Positions 8,641 through 16,296 of a stretch of DNA of 29,738 nucleotides are shown here, piece after piece; the stretch's first letter is position 1; each line of letters opens with the position of its first letter. Origin of the DNA: Blastocatellia bacterium UBA7656 (lineage in GTDB: Bacteria; Acidobacteriota; Blastocatellia; UBA7656); assembly GCA_002483445.1 (NCBI GenBank), contig DLHY01000125.1, positions 1 to 29,738 of the forward strand, written 5' to 3'. The notes under the pieces were generated by a model that saw only the letters and a program-made list of their open reading frames with translations, searched no databases and was not told the DNA's origin. A program made the position numbers and the translations under genes.

Positions 8641-10598
8641 CAGTGAAAGTAAGACATACAACCCGGCTCGGTCTTGCCCAGAAATCCCGGCGCGTTCTCG
8701 CGCAGCCAGAATTCTTTCTTCGCCTGACAATTTATCACCGAAGGTCGACTCTCCTTGACCGCGATTTGATAACACCTTTCGAGCGCAGGTCGAAAATCCT
8801 CAGCCCTCGTGACGTATTCTCCATGCGCGCCAAGAGCCTCGCCGACTTTATCGTAGCGGACGTTTTCCTGAAACAGGTGCATACTCAACGTGACAGGGTT
8901 CGCGCGATTGCCGTTCCACGTTCCCCATGCGTTGTTGTTGTAAACGATCACGATCACTGGCAATCGGTACTTCGAGAGCGTTTCCATCTCCATCGCCGTG
9001 TAGCCGAATCCGGCATCGCCCGTCACGCACACTATGGGATGACCCTGATATGGTTTCTGTACGCTGATGCCGTGACGGACGGCAGCCGCGACTCCGATTG
9101 AATATCCGACATCAGGCCCGATGGCTCCATACTGATACGCTCCGTTCATGATCTGCCCCGGACGGTATCCGCGAAGCCATCGCCTCACATAACGCGCTAT
9201 TCCATATCCGCCCGATACGACCGTCGTCTGCTCTTTCGGAATCTTTCCGCGATAGAGAAAATCTCCAAGCTCTTTTGCTATCACCGCCGGATGCACCGCG
9301 TCGGTGTAGCCGAGTCCCTGCTTGTAAATCACATCAAGCTCATCCTCGAATTTCTTTCGCGCGGCGGCGATCTCTGCTAACCACGCATCATGCTTTATGG
9401 CGGGCATCTCGTTGAAAAGGGCTTCCAGAGCTGCTTTTTCGCAACTCACTATTCCTATATCAATCGGCAGATTGCGCCCTATGTCTTCCGGCGATGGGTC
9501 TATGCGAATGTATTTGGCGTCAGGCCCGAAAGCGAATTCGCCGATTGTCGGCATACAGTATTGGCCCACTAAGACCACGACATCTGCGCTTGCAAGCGCC
9601 GCGGGCGCGGCGTTTGCCGAAAGCGGCGACGCATCCGAAAACTGTCCCTTCATCGCGCCGGATTCGACAACCGGTATCTGCGCTTTTTCCGCAAAGCTTT
9701 TCAACGCATCCCACGCCCGACTGTAAAACACGCCGTTGCTCGAAACGATCATCGGTCGCTCGGCGCGTTTGAGCATCTCGACCGCCGCGCGAATGTCTTT
9801 CGGCGCGGGGTGAGGCTTCGACTCTGTTCGATACCTCGATTTGTCGTAGTAATAAGTCAGATCAGCCGCCGTTTTGAACTGCGCCCGATAGACCTCGCTC
9901 GGAAAATCGATATGAACAGGGCGCGGCACTCCCGATCTCAATTGCCGGAATGCGTAGGCCGTGTACTCGGAAAGGCGCGAAGGAGTGAGCAACCTCTTGC
10001 CATATTTTTTCAATCCTTCGGTGGCGGGCTGCTGATACTGAAGCTGAATTCCTGACTCGGTGTCTTCCTGTTGGATAGACATGTTCGAAGCAAGAACCAG
10101 GAGCGGAGTGCGCGCGGCATTGGCGGCTGCAATCGCGCAGATCATGTCGGAAAATCCCGGCCCTTCGGTTCCTGATGTGGCGGCAATTTCTCCGGTCACG
10201 CGGATGAAGGCATCGGCAGCGTGACACATCGCGCCTTCGTGTCGGCCTGAATAAGCGGGTATGCCTTCCTGCGCGATGGCATTTATGACGTTGTAGTTTC
10301 CCGGACAGCAGAAGAGCGCGGCCAGACCTTCCTCTTTGCACATTCGAGCGAAGACCTGAGCGCCGCTCATCGGAAAATCGATTTTCACGGGCGCAGCCTT
10401 TGCCGCAAGCGCGAACTCATCAGGAATTTTTATGGGTCGCGCGGCGTCCGATGTACCCGAAGCCGAAGCTTTGCCTGCGCCGAGAGTAGCCGCCACGCCT
10501 GCGCCAATAGCTGCTTTGGCGATGAAGTTTCTTCTTGAGAGATCAGGTTGCGCTTCTCGCTCGCCCGATTTCTGTTTCGAACCCTTAGACTTTCCCAT
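8640..10598 (-). CDS. Tat-exported thiamine-diphosphate-dependent enzyme (acetolactate synthase-like superfamily)
   Basis: A 652-residue protein with the three-domain layout of the acetolactate synthase/2-hydroxyacyl-CoA lyase/benzaldehyde lyase superfamily. RHEGAM places the cofactor-activating Glu at residue 121. TSGTEGPGFSDM follows in the pyrimidine-binding domain. The pyrophosphate domain carries the GDA...NNN motif (residues 527-556, YNNNAWGTW). The N-terminus is odd for the superfamily: SRRNFIAKAAIG followed by a small-residue hydrophobic stretch ending ASA looks like a twin-arginine signal, which predicts a periplasmic enzyme. The start ATG 10598 has GGGGGAG four bases upstream. Likely chemistry is decarboxylation, or lysis/ligation of a 2-oxo or 2-hydroxy compound. 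The substrate is unknown. Confidence 0.9.
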   Translation of the reverse strand: MGKSKGSKQKSGEREAQPDLSRRNFIAKAAIGAGVAATLGAGKASASGTSDAARPIKIPDEFALAAKAAPVKIDFPMSGAQVFARMCKEEGLAALFCCPGNYNVINAIAQEGIPAYSGRHEGAMCHAADAFIRVTGEIAATSGTEGPGFSDMICAIAAANAARTPLLVLASNMSIQQEDTESGIQLQYQQPATEGLKKYGKRLLTPSRLSEYTAYAFRQLRSGVPRPVHIDFPSEVYRAQFKTAADLTYYYDKSRYRTESKPHPAPKDIRAAVEMLKRAERPMIVSSNGVFYSRAWDALKSFAEKAQIPVVESGAMKGQFSDASPLSANAAPAALASADVVVLVGQYCMPTIGEFAFGPDAKYIRIDPSPEDIGRNLPIDIGIVSCEKAALEALFNEMPAIKHDAWLAEIAAARKKFEDELDVIYKQGLGYTDAVHPAVIAKELGDFLYRGKIPKEQTTVVSGGYGIARYVRRWLRGYRPGQIMNGAYQYGAIGPDVGYSIGVAAAVRHGISVQKPYQGHPIVCVTGDAGFGYTAMEMETLSKYRLPVIVIVYNNNAWGTWNGNRANPVTLSMHLFQENVRYDKVGEALGAHGEYVTRAEDFRPALERCYQIAVKESRPSVINCQAKKEFWLRENAPGFLGKTEPGCMSYFH

Positions 10599-10621
10599 AA
10601 CGCTCCCCCATGAAGAAAAAG

Positions 10622-10722
10622 ATGTCGGATGTTAGAGGTTAGCTTTTAGTAGGGGATGGAGCGACATTTGTGACCGTCCGGCATACTAACATCGAACATA
10701 TAATATCTAACCTCTACCCGAT
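10622..10722. repeat. Hairpin element with TTAGAGGTTAG words
   Basis: TAGAGGTTAG (10633-10642) pairs perfectly with CTAACCTCTA (10707-10716). A second, imperfect register pairs 10622-10635 with the CTAACATCGAACAT segment at 10686-10699. It occupies the whole spacer between the exported small protein stop (10723) and the ThDP enzyme. The segment at 23319-23347 shares the same word style. Confidence 0.65.
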
Positions 10723-11283
10723 CTATGATGTCGATTTCGCATCGACCTTTCGAAACCACGGGCTGCCGAAATTCGTCCACGGCCCGCCGTCAACCGATAT
10801 CTGAACCTGTAAGCGGTAATGCGCCGGAGACAACATCAGCGTCTTGCCCTTGAGCTTGATAGTCCTGCCATTTTTTTTGATCGGCGCGCTCTCCCAATAA
10901 ATGGTGTAATACCCGCCCAGATCGCCGCCTATCGGGCCGGTCTTCGTCTGCATAACGCCGAACAGTCCGGTCTCGGAACGGGTGACGAGTTTTTCTTTCT
11001 CGTTGTAGGAAGTCGTCGCGCGTCCTTTGAAAGCGCCCGTCGGGCCTTCGCCTTCTATCTCGCTTTCGTAAGCCGTCCCCTGAATTTTCCTGTATGTCTC
11101 TTTGCCTTTGATCTTGCCCGCAGGGCCGAGAGGTGATTCAGGCACGTTCCATTCAAAAGTCCACGCGCCCAGAAAGTAATCCATATCGGGCGGCGGCATC
11201 GGATCGGTCGGATCGGTCGGACGATTAGGTTGTTGAACAGGTTGTTGTGATAAAACGAGGGCGAGTAACAGTGCGATTATCAT
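10723..11283 (-). CDS. Small exported protein, DUF1579/lipocalin-like barrel suspected
   Basis: A 186-residue protein with a short signal peptide (MIIALLLALVLS) and a proline-rich linker, then a domain opening DYFLGAWTFEW and rich in alternating beta strands (GKIKGKETYRKIQG, GGYYTIYWES). The pattern of a lipid- or small-molecule-binding barrel fits DUF1579-like proteins, but this is a fold-level impression. ATG 11283 is preferred over an in-frame ATG at 11337, because the longer version would translate the TTGTCCG tandem repeat. The start codon is only a few bases from the end of that repeat. It may bind a substrate or product of the surrounding exported enzymes. Confidence 0.75.
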   Translation of the reverse strand: MIIALLLALVLSQQPVQQPNRPTDPTDPMPPPDMDYFLGAWTFEWNVPESPLGPAGKIKGKETYRKIQGTAYESEIEGEGPTGAFKGRATTSYNEKEKLVTRSETGLFGVMQTKTGPIGGDLGGYYTIYWESAPIKKNGRTIKLKGKTLMLSPAHYRLQVQISVDGGPWTNFGSPWFRKVDAKSTS

Positions 11284-11287
11284 TGTC

Positions 11288-11355
11288 TTTTGTCCGTTGT
11301 CCGTTGTCCGTTGTCCGTTGTGACAAACCACTGACAACGGACAACAGACAACGGG
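11288..11355. repeat. Hairpin element of tandem TTGTCCG words
   Basis: Four to five tandem TTGTCCG units (11288-11321), a short spacer, then the complementary run of GGACAAC words (11331-11355). The right end abuts the stop codon of the copper monooxygenase gene (11359). The left end reaches the start codon of the next gene (11283). It is the same design as 8535-8640 with a different word. Confidence 0.8.
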
Positions 11356-11358
11356 CAG

Positions 11359-12825
11359 CTATTGCTTTTTGTTCGCGCTTTGACCGGCGGCTATCTCTTT
11401 CGTCAGGTCTTTGCTGTCTACCGTGTACTCGAACCACGGAATGAACATCTCATCCCAGCTTTGCTCGCTCCAGAAGACTTCTTTATTGGGCGCGGGATTG
11501 TAGCGATTATTGATCGAGTTATCGTAGTGAGCGACGGCGATGATTTTACTGCCCGCAGGAATTTTCAACGGCTGCTCAAGTTCATAATGCAACTGCCAGT
11601 TGAAATCGAACCGAGGAACATTGAGCAATACCTGCTGGCGACCGTCAGGCCAGACGAGCGTGTATTTGACATCCTTGCCGCGCAGGTGCATGTGCGGAGC
11701 GAAAGCGTAAAGCGTGATCGCTTCCTTGATCGTCACCTCGCCGCTTATCTCCCAGTTATCGACATTGGGCGGGATGTTGGGGATGCGTCCTCGCACTTTC
11801 ACTTCTTTGCCGTTGACCACTCGCGTCTCGACGAGTTCCTTGCCGCCGATGAATATCCGGTCGGTCACGCCTTTGGTCAGCACTTCGTGAGTTACGCGAG
11901 TCTTCGAAAACCAGAGTCCGAGCATCGAGCGATCTTTTTCAGCGCGACCACTGGGCTGATAGTGCATGTTGAATTGAAAGTACATGCCGGGAAGGACTCG
12001 TTTGGCGGTTCCGGGAAAATGACGCTCGAAACCTTTGCCCGGAGCCTGGCCCACGAGCTTGAATGCTCCTGCGCGAGTGAATGAATCCTGACTCTGGAAA
12101 ACTTCGCGCGATGCGCTCTGGCGCGGCGCTTCTCCTTCGCTCAATCCGCCTGTCTCTCTGGCTGACCGGCTATCGATTGGAGTCGCGGAGCCATCCCTTA
12201 CGGCCCGACCGTTTACGATTTTGCTTCCTTCGGGCAGTCTGACGACGTTGGCAATAGAGTGATGCACGACCGCAGGATTTCCCGGACGCAATTCGACGGC
12301 TTCCACCCATCGCTCTTCGGTAAACGGCACAGGCACATAGAAATTCTGCATGGGCAATTCGCCTTCGGCAGGCACTTCGAATTCGACGGGCATGGGGATG
12401 ATCAAATCCGGCTCGCCGAATGTCCATCCCGGCGCGAACTTAGGCAACGGCGGTGTGTCCGCATCGTTTCCCTTTGGCGCTCCCGCATCGACCCACGCGA
12501 CGATGGTGTTGATTTCGGATTGAGTGAGTCGCCGGTCGTTGCGGAATTTCAGAGTCGAGGTATGAGGATCGGCGTACCAGGGAGGCATGGTGCGTTCGAG
12601 AATTTCTTCCTTGATAGCTTTGCTCCACGGGCGCACTTCCGCGTAGGACGTGAGCGGCATGGGAGCGACTTCGCCGGGACGATGACAGATGGCGCACTTG
12701 TTGAAAATGATCGGCGCGACATCCTTTGCGAAGGTGGGCGATGCGGGTTTATCTGCGCTCGTCGCGCCTATCAATGTCGCAACCGCGGCGAAGGCGATGA
12801 TAAATGTCATGAGCCAGCGTTTCAT
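11359..12825 (-). CDS. Exported cytochrome c / PHM-like copper monooxygenase fusion, paralogue 1
   Basis: A 488-residue fusion. After a Sec signal peptide comes a cytochrome c-like domain with CAICH (residues 44-48) and MPPWYADP. Then follows a region matching type II copper, ascorbate-dependent monooxygenases (peptidylglycine hydroxylating monooxygenase and dopamine beta-monooxygenase). All six expected ligands can be placed: His188-His189 and His288 for one copper, His378-x-His380 and Met460 for the other. In animal enzymes ascorbate reduces the coppers. Here the fused haem domain could do so, which is an inference. ATG 12825 has GGAGG five bases upstream. It is the tandem paralogue of 12928-14238, and has an extra loop (residues 200-250) and a KELVETRVVNGKEVKV insertion. 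Confidence 0.88.
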   Translation of the reverse strand: MKRWLMTFIIAFAAVATLIGATSADKPASPTFAKDVAPIIFNKCAICHRPGEVAPMPLTSYAEVRPWSKAIKEEILERTMPPWYADPHTSTLKFRNDRRLTQSEINTIVAWVDAGAPKGNDADTPPLPKFAPGWTFGEPDLIIPMPVEFEVPAEGELPMQNFYVPVPFTEERWVEAVELRPGNPAVVHHSIANVVRLPEGSKIVNGRAVRDGSATPIDSRSARETGGLSEGEAPRQSASREVFQSQDSFTRAGAFKLVGQAPGKGFERHFPGTAKRVLPGMYFQFNMHYQPSGRAEKDRSMLGLWFSKTRVTHEVLTKGVTDRIFIGGKELVETRVVNGKEVKVRGRIPNIPPNVDNWEISGEVTIKEAITLYAFAPHMHLRGKDVKYTLVWPDGRQQVLLNVPRFDFNWQLHYELEQPLKIPAGSKIIAVAHYDNSINNRYNPAPNKEVFWSEQSWDEMFIPWFEYTVDSKDLTKEIAAGQSANKKQ

Positions 12826-12845
12826 TATCTCCTCCGAACAGGTAC

Positions 12846-12864
12846 GACGGGCTGCCAGCCTGTC
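12846..12864. repeat. GCTGGCAGCC-family palindrome, inverted copy
   Basis: GACGGGCTG and CAGCCTGTC flank a central C, pairing with one G-T wobble. It sits just upstream of the ribosome-binding site of the 11359-12825 gene. It is in opposite orientation to the neighbouring copy at 12870-12913, so the two could pair into a larger structure. Confidence 0.7.
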
Positions 12865-12869
12865 GCAGG

Positions 12870-12913
12870 TTTTCATTGTTTCAGCCTTTGAACAGGCTGG
12901 CAGCCTGTTCTAC
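12870..12913. repeat. 44-bp palindromic repeat, GCTGGCAGCC family, copy 2
   Basis: Matches 5419-5462 at 39 of 44 positions. The 12890-12910 core is identical to the other copy. It lies 14 bases 3' of the stop codon of the second copper monooxygenase gene (12928), the same placement relative to a stop codon as copy 1. Confidence 0.82.
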
Positions 12914-12927
12914 CGGGCGACTCCCTG

Positions 12928-14238
12928 CTATTTGGAACCAGCTTTCGCGTTGAGCCGGAGATCCTGTTTGTCGATGGTGTAATCGAGGTAGCCGATCATC
13001 ATCTCATCCCATGTCTGCGGCCCCCATTCTACGAGCCTCGTCGGATCGGGATTGAATTTGTTCTTGATCGAGTTGTCATAGTGCGCCACGCACTCCAACC
13101 GGCTCCCCTTCGGCGCCGGGACATGATCCTTGAAGAAATAAGTCATCTGCCAGTTGAAGTCCCATCGCGGAACTGAAAGAAGAATCTTCGACGTGCCGTC
13201 CGGGTAGACAAGTCGATAGAGAAAATCCTTGCCTCGCATGTGCATATGCGGATGCAGGCTGTCGATGTGACTGTCTTCCTTGAATGTGAATGAAGATTTA
13301 ATTTCGTAGTTGGGATCGCCCGGTGGTATGGCCAGATTGCGACCGACAGCGCCCGCTGTGATGACGCGCTTTTCAACAGGCACCTTCGAGAAGATCAACC
13401 CGACGCTTGAGCGATCCTTGCCAGCCACGCCGTTGGTCGTATAGTGAACCTGAAATATAAGGACAGAACCTTTCTTGATCAGCTTGGCATGGCCGGGTCT
13501 CAGTATCAGAGGAGCTTCGCCCGGCGCCCAGCCCACGAGCCTGCCGTCAGAATCGGCGGGTCGCGCATTGTCTCCGCCCTGTTGACGCGAGGCCGCGAGA
13601 CGTTCAGGCGTAAGCTCGCCCGCAGGCGGCAATGAGCCGTGATCGGGATAACGGACATCGACGATGATGTGATGCACCAATTGGCGATTGCCTTGTCGAA
13701 TCTCAGCAAACTGCACGTACTTGTCTTCGGTGAAATTCGTAGGCACGGCGAAAAATTTATATGGGATGACTCCTTCAGCCGGGACTGAGTATTCTTCAGT
13801 CATCGAGAAAACCACATCGGGCTTGCCGATAGTCCATCCTTCTGTGAACTTGGGAAGAGGCGGAAGGTCGCGCGGGTCGCCTTCGATAGAGCCGCCATTG
13901 ACCCAGTTGGAAATGGTCTCTATTTGCTTTTGCGACAAGCGAGGGTCGTTCGAGAACTCCGTGTGATGCGGGTCGGCGAACCAAGGGGGCATCCTTCGCT
14001 CGGCGACGACCTCGCGAATAGATTTCGCCCACGGGCGGACTTCCTTATAGGTAACGAGCGACATAGGCGCTACTTCGCCTGCGCGGTGACACACTATGCA
14101 GTTATTGTAGAGGATCGGCGCGATGTCTTTGGTGAAGGTCGCCGATTTAGTATCAAAGCTGCTTGCCGGACCAATCGCCAGCAACACGCCTGCAAGGACG
14201 AAAGCGCAGGTCAGTCCAAAGCCGAATAGTCGTTTCAT
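12928..14238 (-). CDS. Exported cytochrome c / PHM-like copper monooxygenase fusion, paralogue 2
   Basis: A 436-residue fusion with the same order as its neighbour. A signal peptide is followed by a haem motif CIVCH (residues 47-51), MPPWFADP, then the copper monooxygenase region. Candidate ligands are His189-His190, His265 (FQVHY), His331-x-His333 within HPHMHMRGKD, and Met413 in WDEMM. ATG 14238 follows GGAGG by eight bases; a longer frame opens at 14277 without better support. It is the first gene of the long minus-strand cluster, about 200 bases from a promoter candidate. Expected role: oxygen-dependent hydroxylation of an unknown compound outside the cytoplasm. Confidence 0.88.
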   Translation of the reverse strand: MKRLFGFGLTCAFVLAGVLLAIGPASSFDTKSATFTKDIAPILYNNCIVCHRAGEVAPMSLVTYKEVRPWAKSIREVVAERRMPPWFADPHHTEFSNDPRLSQKQIETISNWVNGGSIEGDPRDLPPLPKFTEGWTIGKPDVVFSMTEEYSVPAEGVIPYKFFAVPTNFTEDKYVQFAEIRQGNRQLVHHIIVDVRYPDHGSLPPAGELTPERLAASRQQGGDNARPADSDGRLVGWAPGEAPLILRPGHAKLIKKGSVLIFQVHYTTNGVAGKDRSSVGLIFSKVPVEKRVITAGAVGRNLAIPPGDPNYEIKSSFTFKEDSHIDSLHPHMHMRGKDFLYRLVYPDGTSKILLSVPRWDFNWQMTYFFKDHVPAPKGSRLECVAHYDNSIKNKFNPDPTRLVEWGPQTWDEMMIGYLDYTIDKQDLRLNAKAGSK

Positions 14239-14450
14239 TATGGAGTCCTCCGAAAACGAGTGTTCGATTCGATCCACTGAAAATGATTGCTATGCCGGTT
14301 GCGGATGGAATAACCGGATGGAGAACCGGGCCTGATGCCTCGGGTTGTCGTCCCTCTTTCGATCAATGATTCACTCGAATCCTGATCGCGTCGCGCTTTG
14401 GGAATCCTGATGCTTATGATCCCTCGCTATGACTTCAATATATTTCAAAG

Positions 14451-14479
14451 CTTATAGCACAGCTTGCAATCAACGCCAA
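14451..14479 (-). promoter_or_regulatory. Sigma70-like promoter candidate for the exported oxidation cluster
   Basis: On the minus strand TTGGCG (14479-14474), a 17-base spacer and TATAAG (14456-14451) form a plausible -35/-10 pair, with an extended -10 TGC before the hexamer. Transcription would start near 14444, leaving a leader of about 200 bases before 14238. The whole 308-base spacer 14239-14546 otherwise holds no gene or repeat I can support. Confidence 0.35.
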
Positions 14480-14546
14480 GTCAATTTCGTTTATCGCAAA
14501 CTTCGCGAGCGCATACGAGCCAGCAAGGATTCGTCGTTCAAACGGA

Positions 14547-15029
14547 TTAGAACAGTATCGGGCGAACGCGCGTGCGCAAACGATCAAGCTCGCTGGCATT
14601 GTGTTGAAGCAGATCGTGTCCCCAGTTCGCGTATGTGCTGTCGCGGCAATCCTGCGCCAACGCCGAGCCGATGGTTTCGTAAGAACCGAGATTGGCTTTG
14701 AGGTCTTCGGGTTTGGTCAGCGTGCCGAGGATGAAAACCCTCTCAGCCAAATCTTCAGGGATGGCGGCTTTCGCATTGTCGAGCCTGTCTTCTCAGTTAT
14801 CGAAGTCGATCAGAAGAACCATGAAGCAATTGCGAAAACGTCTCATTCTAATGGCGTGGTATGACTTGAAACGCTCCAATACCGCTTCCCAGCCGCCCAC
14901 CACCGGAAGCACCTGCATCTGCCGTTGCCGAACCGAGTCAACCCCAAAGTGAAAACCGTCCGCCAATCGACTATTGGCATCATCCTCCGGCAACACCAGA
15001 ATATGCGGTCGATTCCTGTTGACGCTCAT
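14547..15029 (-). pseudogene. Toprim-like partner of the AAA ATPase, interrupted by an in-frame TGA
   Basis: One continuous reading frame of 161 codons, apart from TGA at 14793-14795. The first part has HILVLPEDDANSRLADGF with a conserved-looking acid, then VLLIDFDN with a DxD. The second part continues in the same frame with EDRLDNAKAAIPEDLAER and ends HNASELDRLRTRVRPILF. An early acid plus a later DxD is what Toprim-type nucleases use, so a Toprim-like role is inferred, not proven. ATG 15029 overlaps the ATPase stop by four bases (ATGA). A single substitution (for example CGA to TGA) explains the break. Neighbouring genes use TGA as a normal stop, so code reassignment is unlikely. Confidence 0.7.
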
Positions 15030-16132
15030 GGTTCTAAATCGCCAGTGACAAGTGCGCTGAGAAGGTCTCCGTTGATTTGGAGTTGGCTGATCGGACGAAC
15101 AAGCGTGTGTTCAAGATGGCTGTCGCGGTAAAGTAGAAGTGTCGATTCTTCGGGAAAACGGTAGATAGCTTCATGGTTGTGCGAAGTCGCGATGAACTGC
15201 CCTTTGGATTGAAACGCTTTGCGAAGAGCCAGCACGAAATGCCCGACCTCAGACAAAGCAAGATAATTGTCCGGTTCATCCCAGAAACAAAGCAGCGGCC
15301 CATAAGCATCGTTTGAGGCAAGCACCAGAGCGCATATCATGAAACATTTCTCGCCATCCGACAGATCCTCGAAAGGCAGGCTCAGGTTTCCCTGATCGTT
15401 TGAAAACTGGACGACAAGGCTTCGAGAGTTTTTGCCAGTAGTGGGATTCTTGATATCTTTCAGATCGGGCATCACCTGTTTGAGATAAGAATCGATCTGG
15501 TTATAAGCGGCTGGCGTGTAAGCCAGTAAGCCTGAGAACCACGCGCCGAAGTTAGTGGCATCAGGATTCGGCTCCAATGTCTCCTTTTCAGAGTCTCCAA
15601 TAATCAAGCTGGGTATCGGTCGGAGGATGATCATACGAGCGAGCCACTGCTTGAAAATGAACAGAGGATTGTTCGTTGTCTGTTCCAGAACTATCGGCAG
15701 AATAACCACATTCGTGTTGATACCGAATATCGGTTCACCTTCACTGCCCGTTTTTGCAAGAACCTCCTCCCTTTTTCTTGTATAGATAGGCTTTCCACCA
15801 ATAACGAGAGTCTCTTCAAATACACGCATCTCTTTGGATCCATCAGGAAGATCGAACGCGATTGCGTACTCGTAGATACTGGTATTCAACTCGACCTCAA
15901 TTTCAAATCGCATAGGCACGTCTGTACGTCCGCGAGTGAAATCTTTAGGCTCCACGAGAGTGTCTACCCAGTTAGTACCTCGCGCGATCTTCTGTAAAAC
16001 TTCCAGCGCAAGTCCGACCGCTGTTTTGCCCGATCCGTTTTTTCCGATCAGCAATACGGACGAATGGCCCGCCACTGGCAACTCGAAGTTTTCCAAGCAC
16101 CTGAAGTTATGAACGTAGAATCGTCTTATCAC
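15026..16132 (-). CDS. AAA/ABC-type ATPase of an OLD/SMC-like two-gene system
   Basis: A 368-residue ATPase with Walker A GKNGSGKT at 30-37, a signature-like LSDGEK, Walker B LLCFWDEPD around 280-288 and a switch region IATSHNHEA. This compact arrangement fits the AAA_21/OLD-like group that often works with a Toprim nuclease in phage defence or DNA repair. The start is GTG 16132, with no clear Shine-Dalgarno, so the N-terminus is slightly uncertain, though IRRFYVHNFRCLENFEL is a typical first strand. It overlaps the downstream Toprim-like frame by four bases. Because that partner is broken, the system may be inactive. A defence role is inference from gene pairing. Confidence 0.88.
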   Translation of the reverse strand: MIRRFYVHNFRCLENFELPVAGHSSVLLIGKNGSGKTAVGLALEVLQKIARGTNWVDTLVEPKDFTRGRTDVPMRFEIEVELNTSIYEYAIAFDLPDGSKEMRVFEETLVIGGKPIYTRKREEVLAKTGSEGEPIFGINTNVVILPIVLEQTTNNPLFIFKQWLARMIILRPIPSLIIGDSEKETLEPNPDATNFGAWFSGLLAYTPAAYNQIDSYLKQVMPDLKDIKNPTTGKNSRSLVVQFSNDQGNLSLPFEDLSDGEKCFMICALVLASNDAYGPLLCFWDEPDNYLALSEVGHFVLALRKAFQSKGQFIATSHNHEAIYRFPEESTLLLYRDSHLEHTLVRPISQLQINGDLLSALVTGDLEP

Positions 16133-16190
16133 GAAGGGATGATACTGCGCTTCTGCCGGCAGTCTCGATCGAGGTCATTTGATTTTGGGA

Positions 16191-16277
16191 AATAGAACGC
16201 GGATAACACGGATCGGGCAGATCATCGCGGATCATATCCGTGCAAATCCGCCTGATCCGCTCAATCCGCGTTCTATT
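16191..16277. repeat. 42-bp-arm inverted repeat of GCGGAT words
   Basis: Arms 16191-16232 and 16236-16277 pair around a three-base centre. The outer 14 bp (AATAGAACGCGGAT) are perfect, and about 32 of 42 positions pair overall. The internal words are variants of GCGGATCA. It sits upstream of the ATPase gene and 20 bases 3' of the S24-like gene's stop. Similar elements occur in other phyla, from memory. Confidence 0.85.
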
Positions 16278-16296
16278 CTTCTCTCGCAGGCAAAAA

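Noticed and set aside
14793..14795. TGA as a selenocysteine codon in the Toprim-like gene
   Set aside because: The sequence just downstream folds only weakly (a four-bp GGCT/AGCC stem), with no convincing SECIS. A selenocysteine next to a DxD has no known role, and a point mutation is simpler.
16191..16277. Insertion sequence end or attachment site
   Set aside because: The inverted repeat is complete with a three-base centre, has no transposase or integrase nearby and no visible target duplication.
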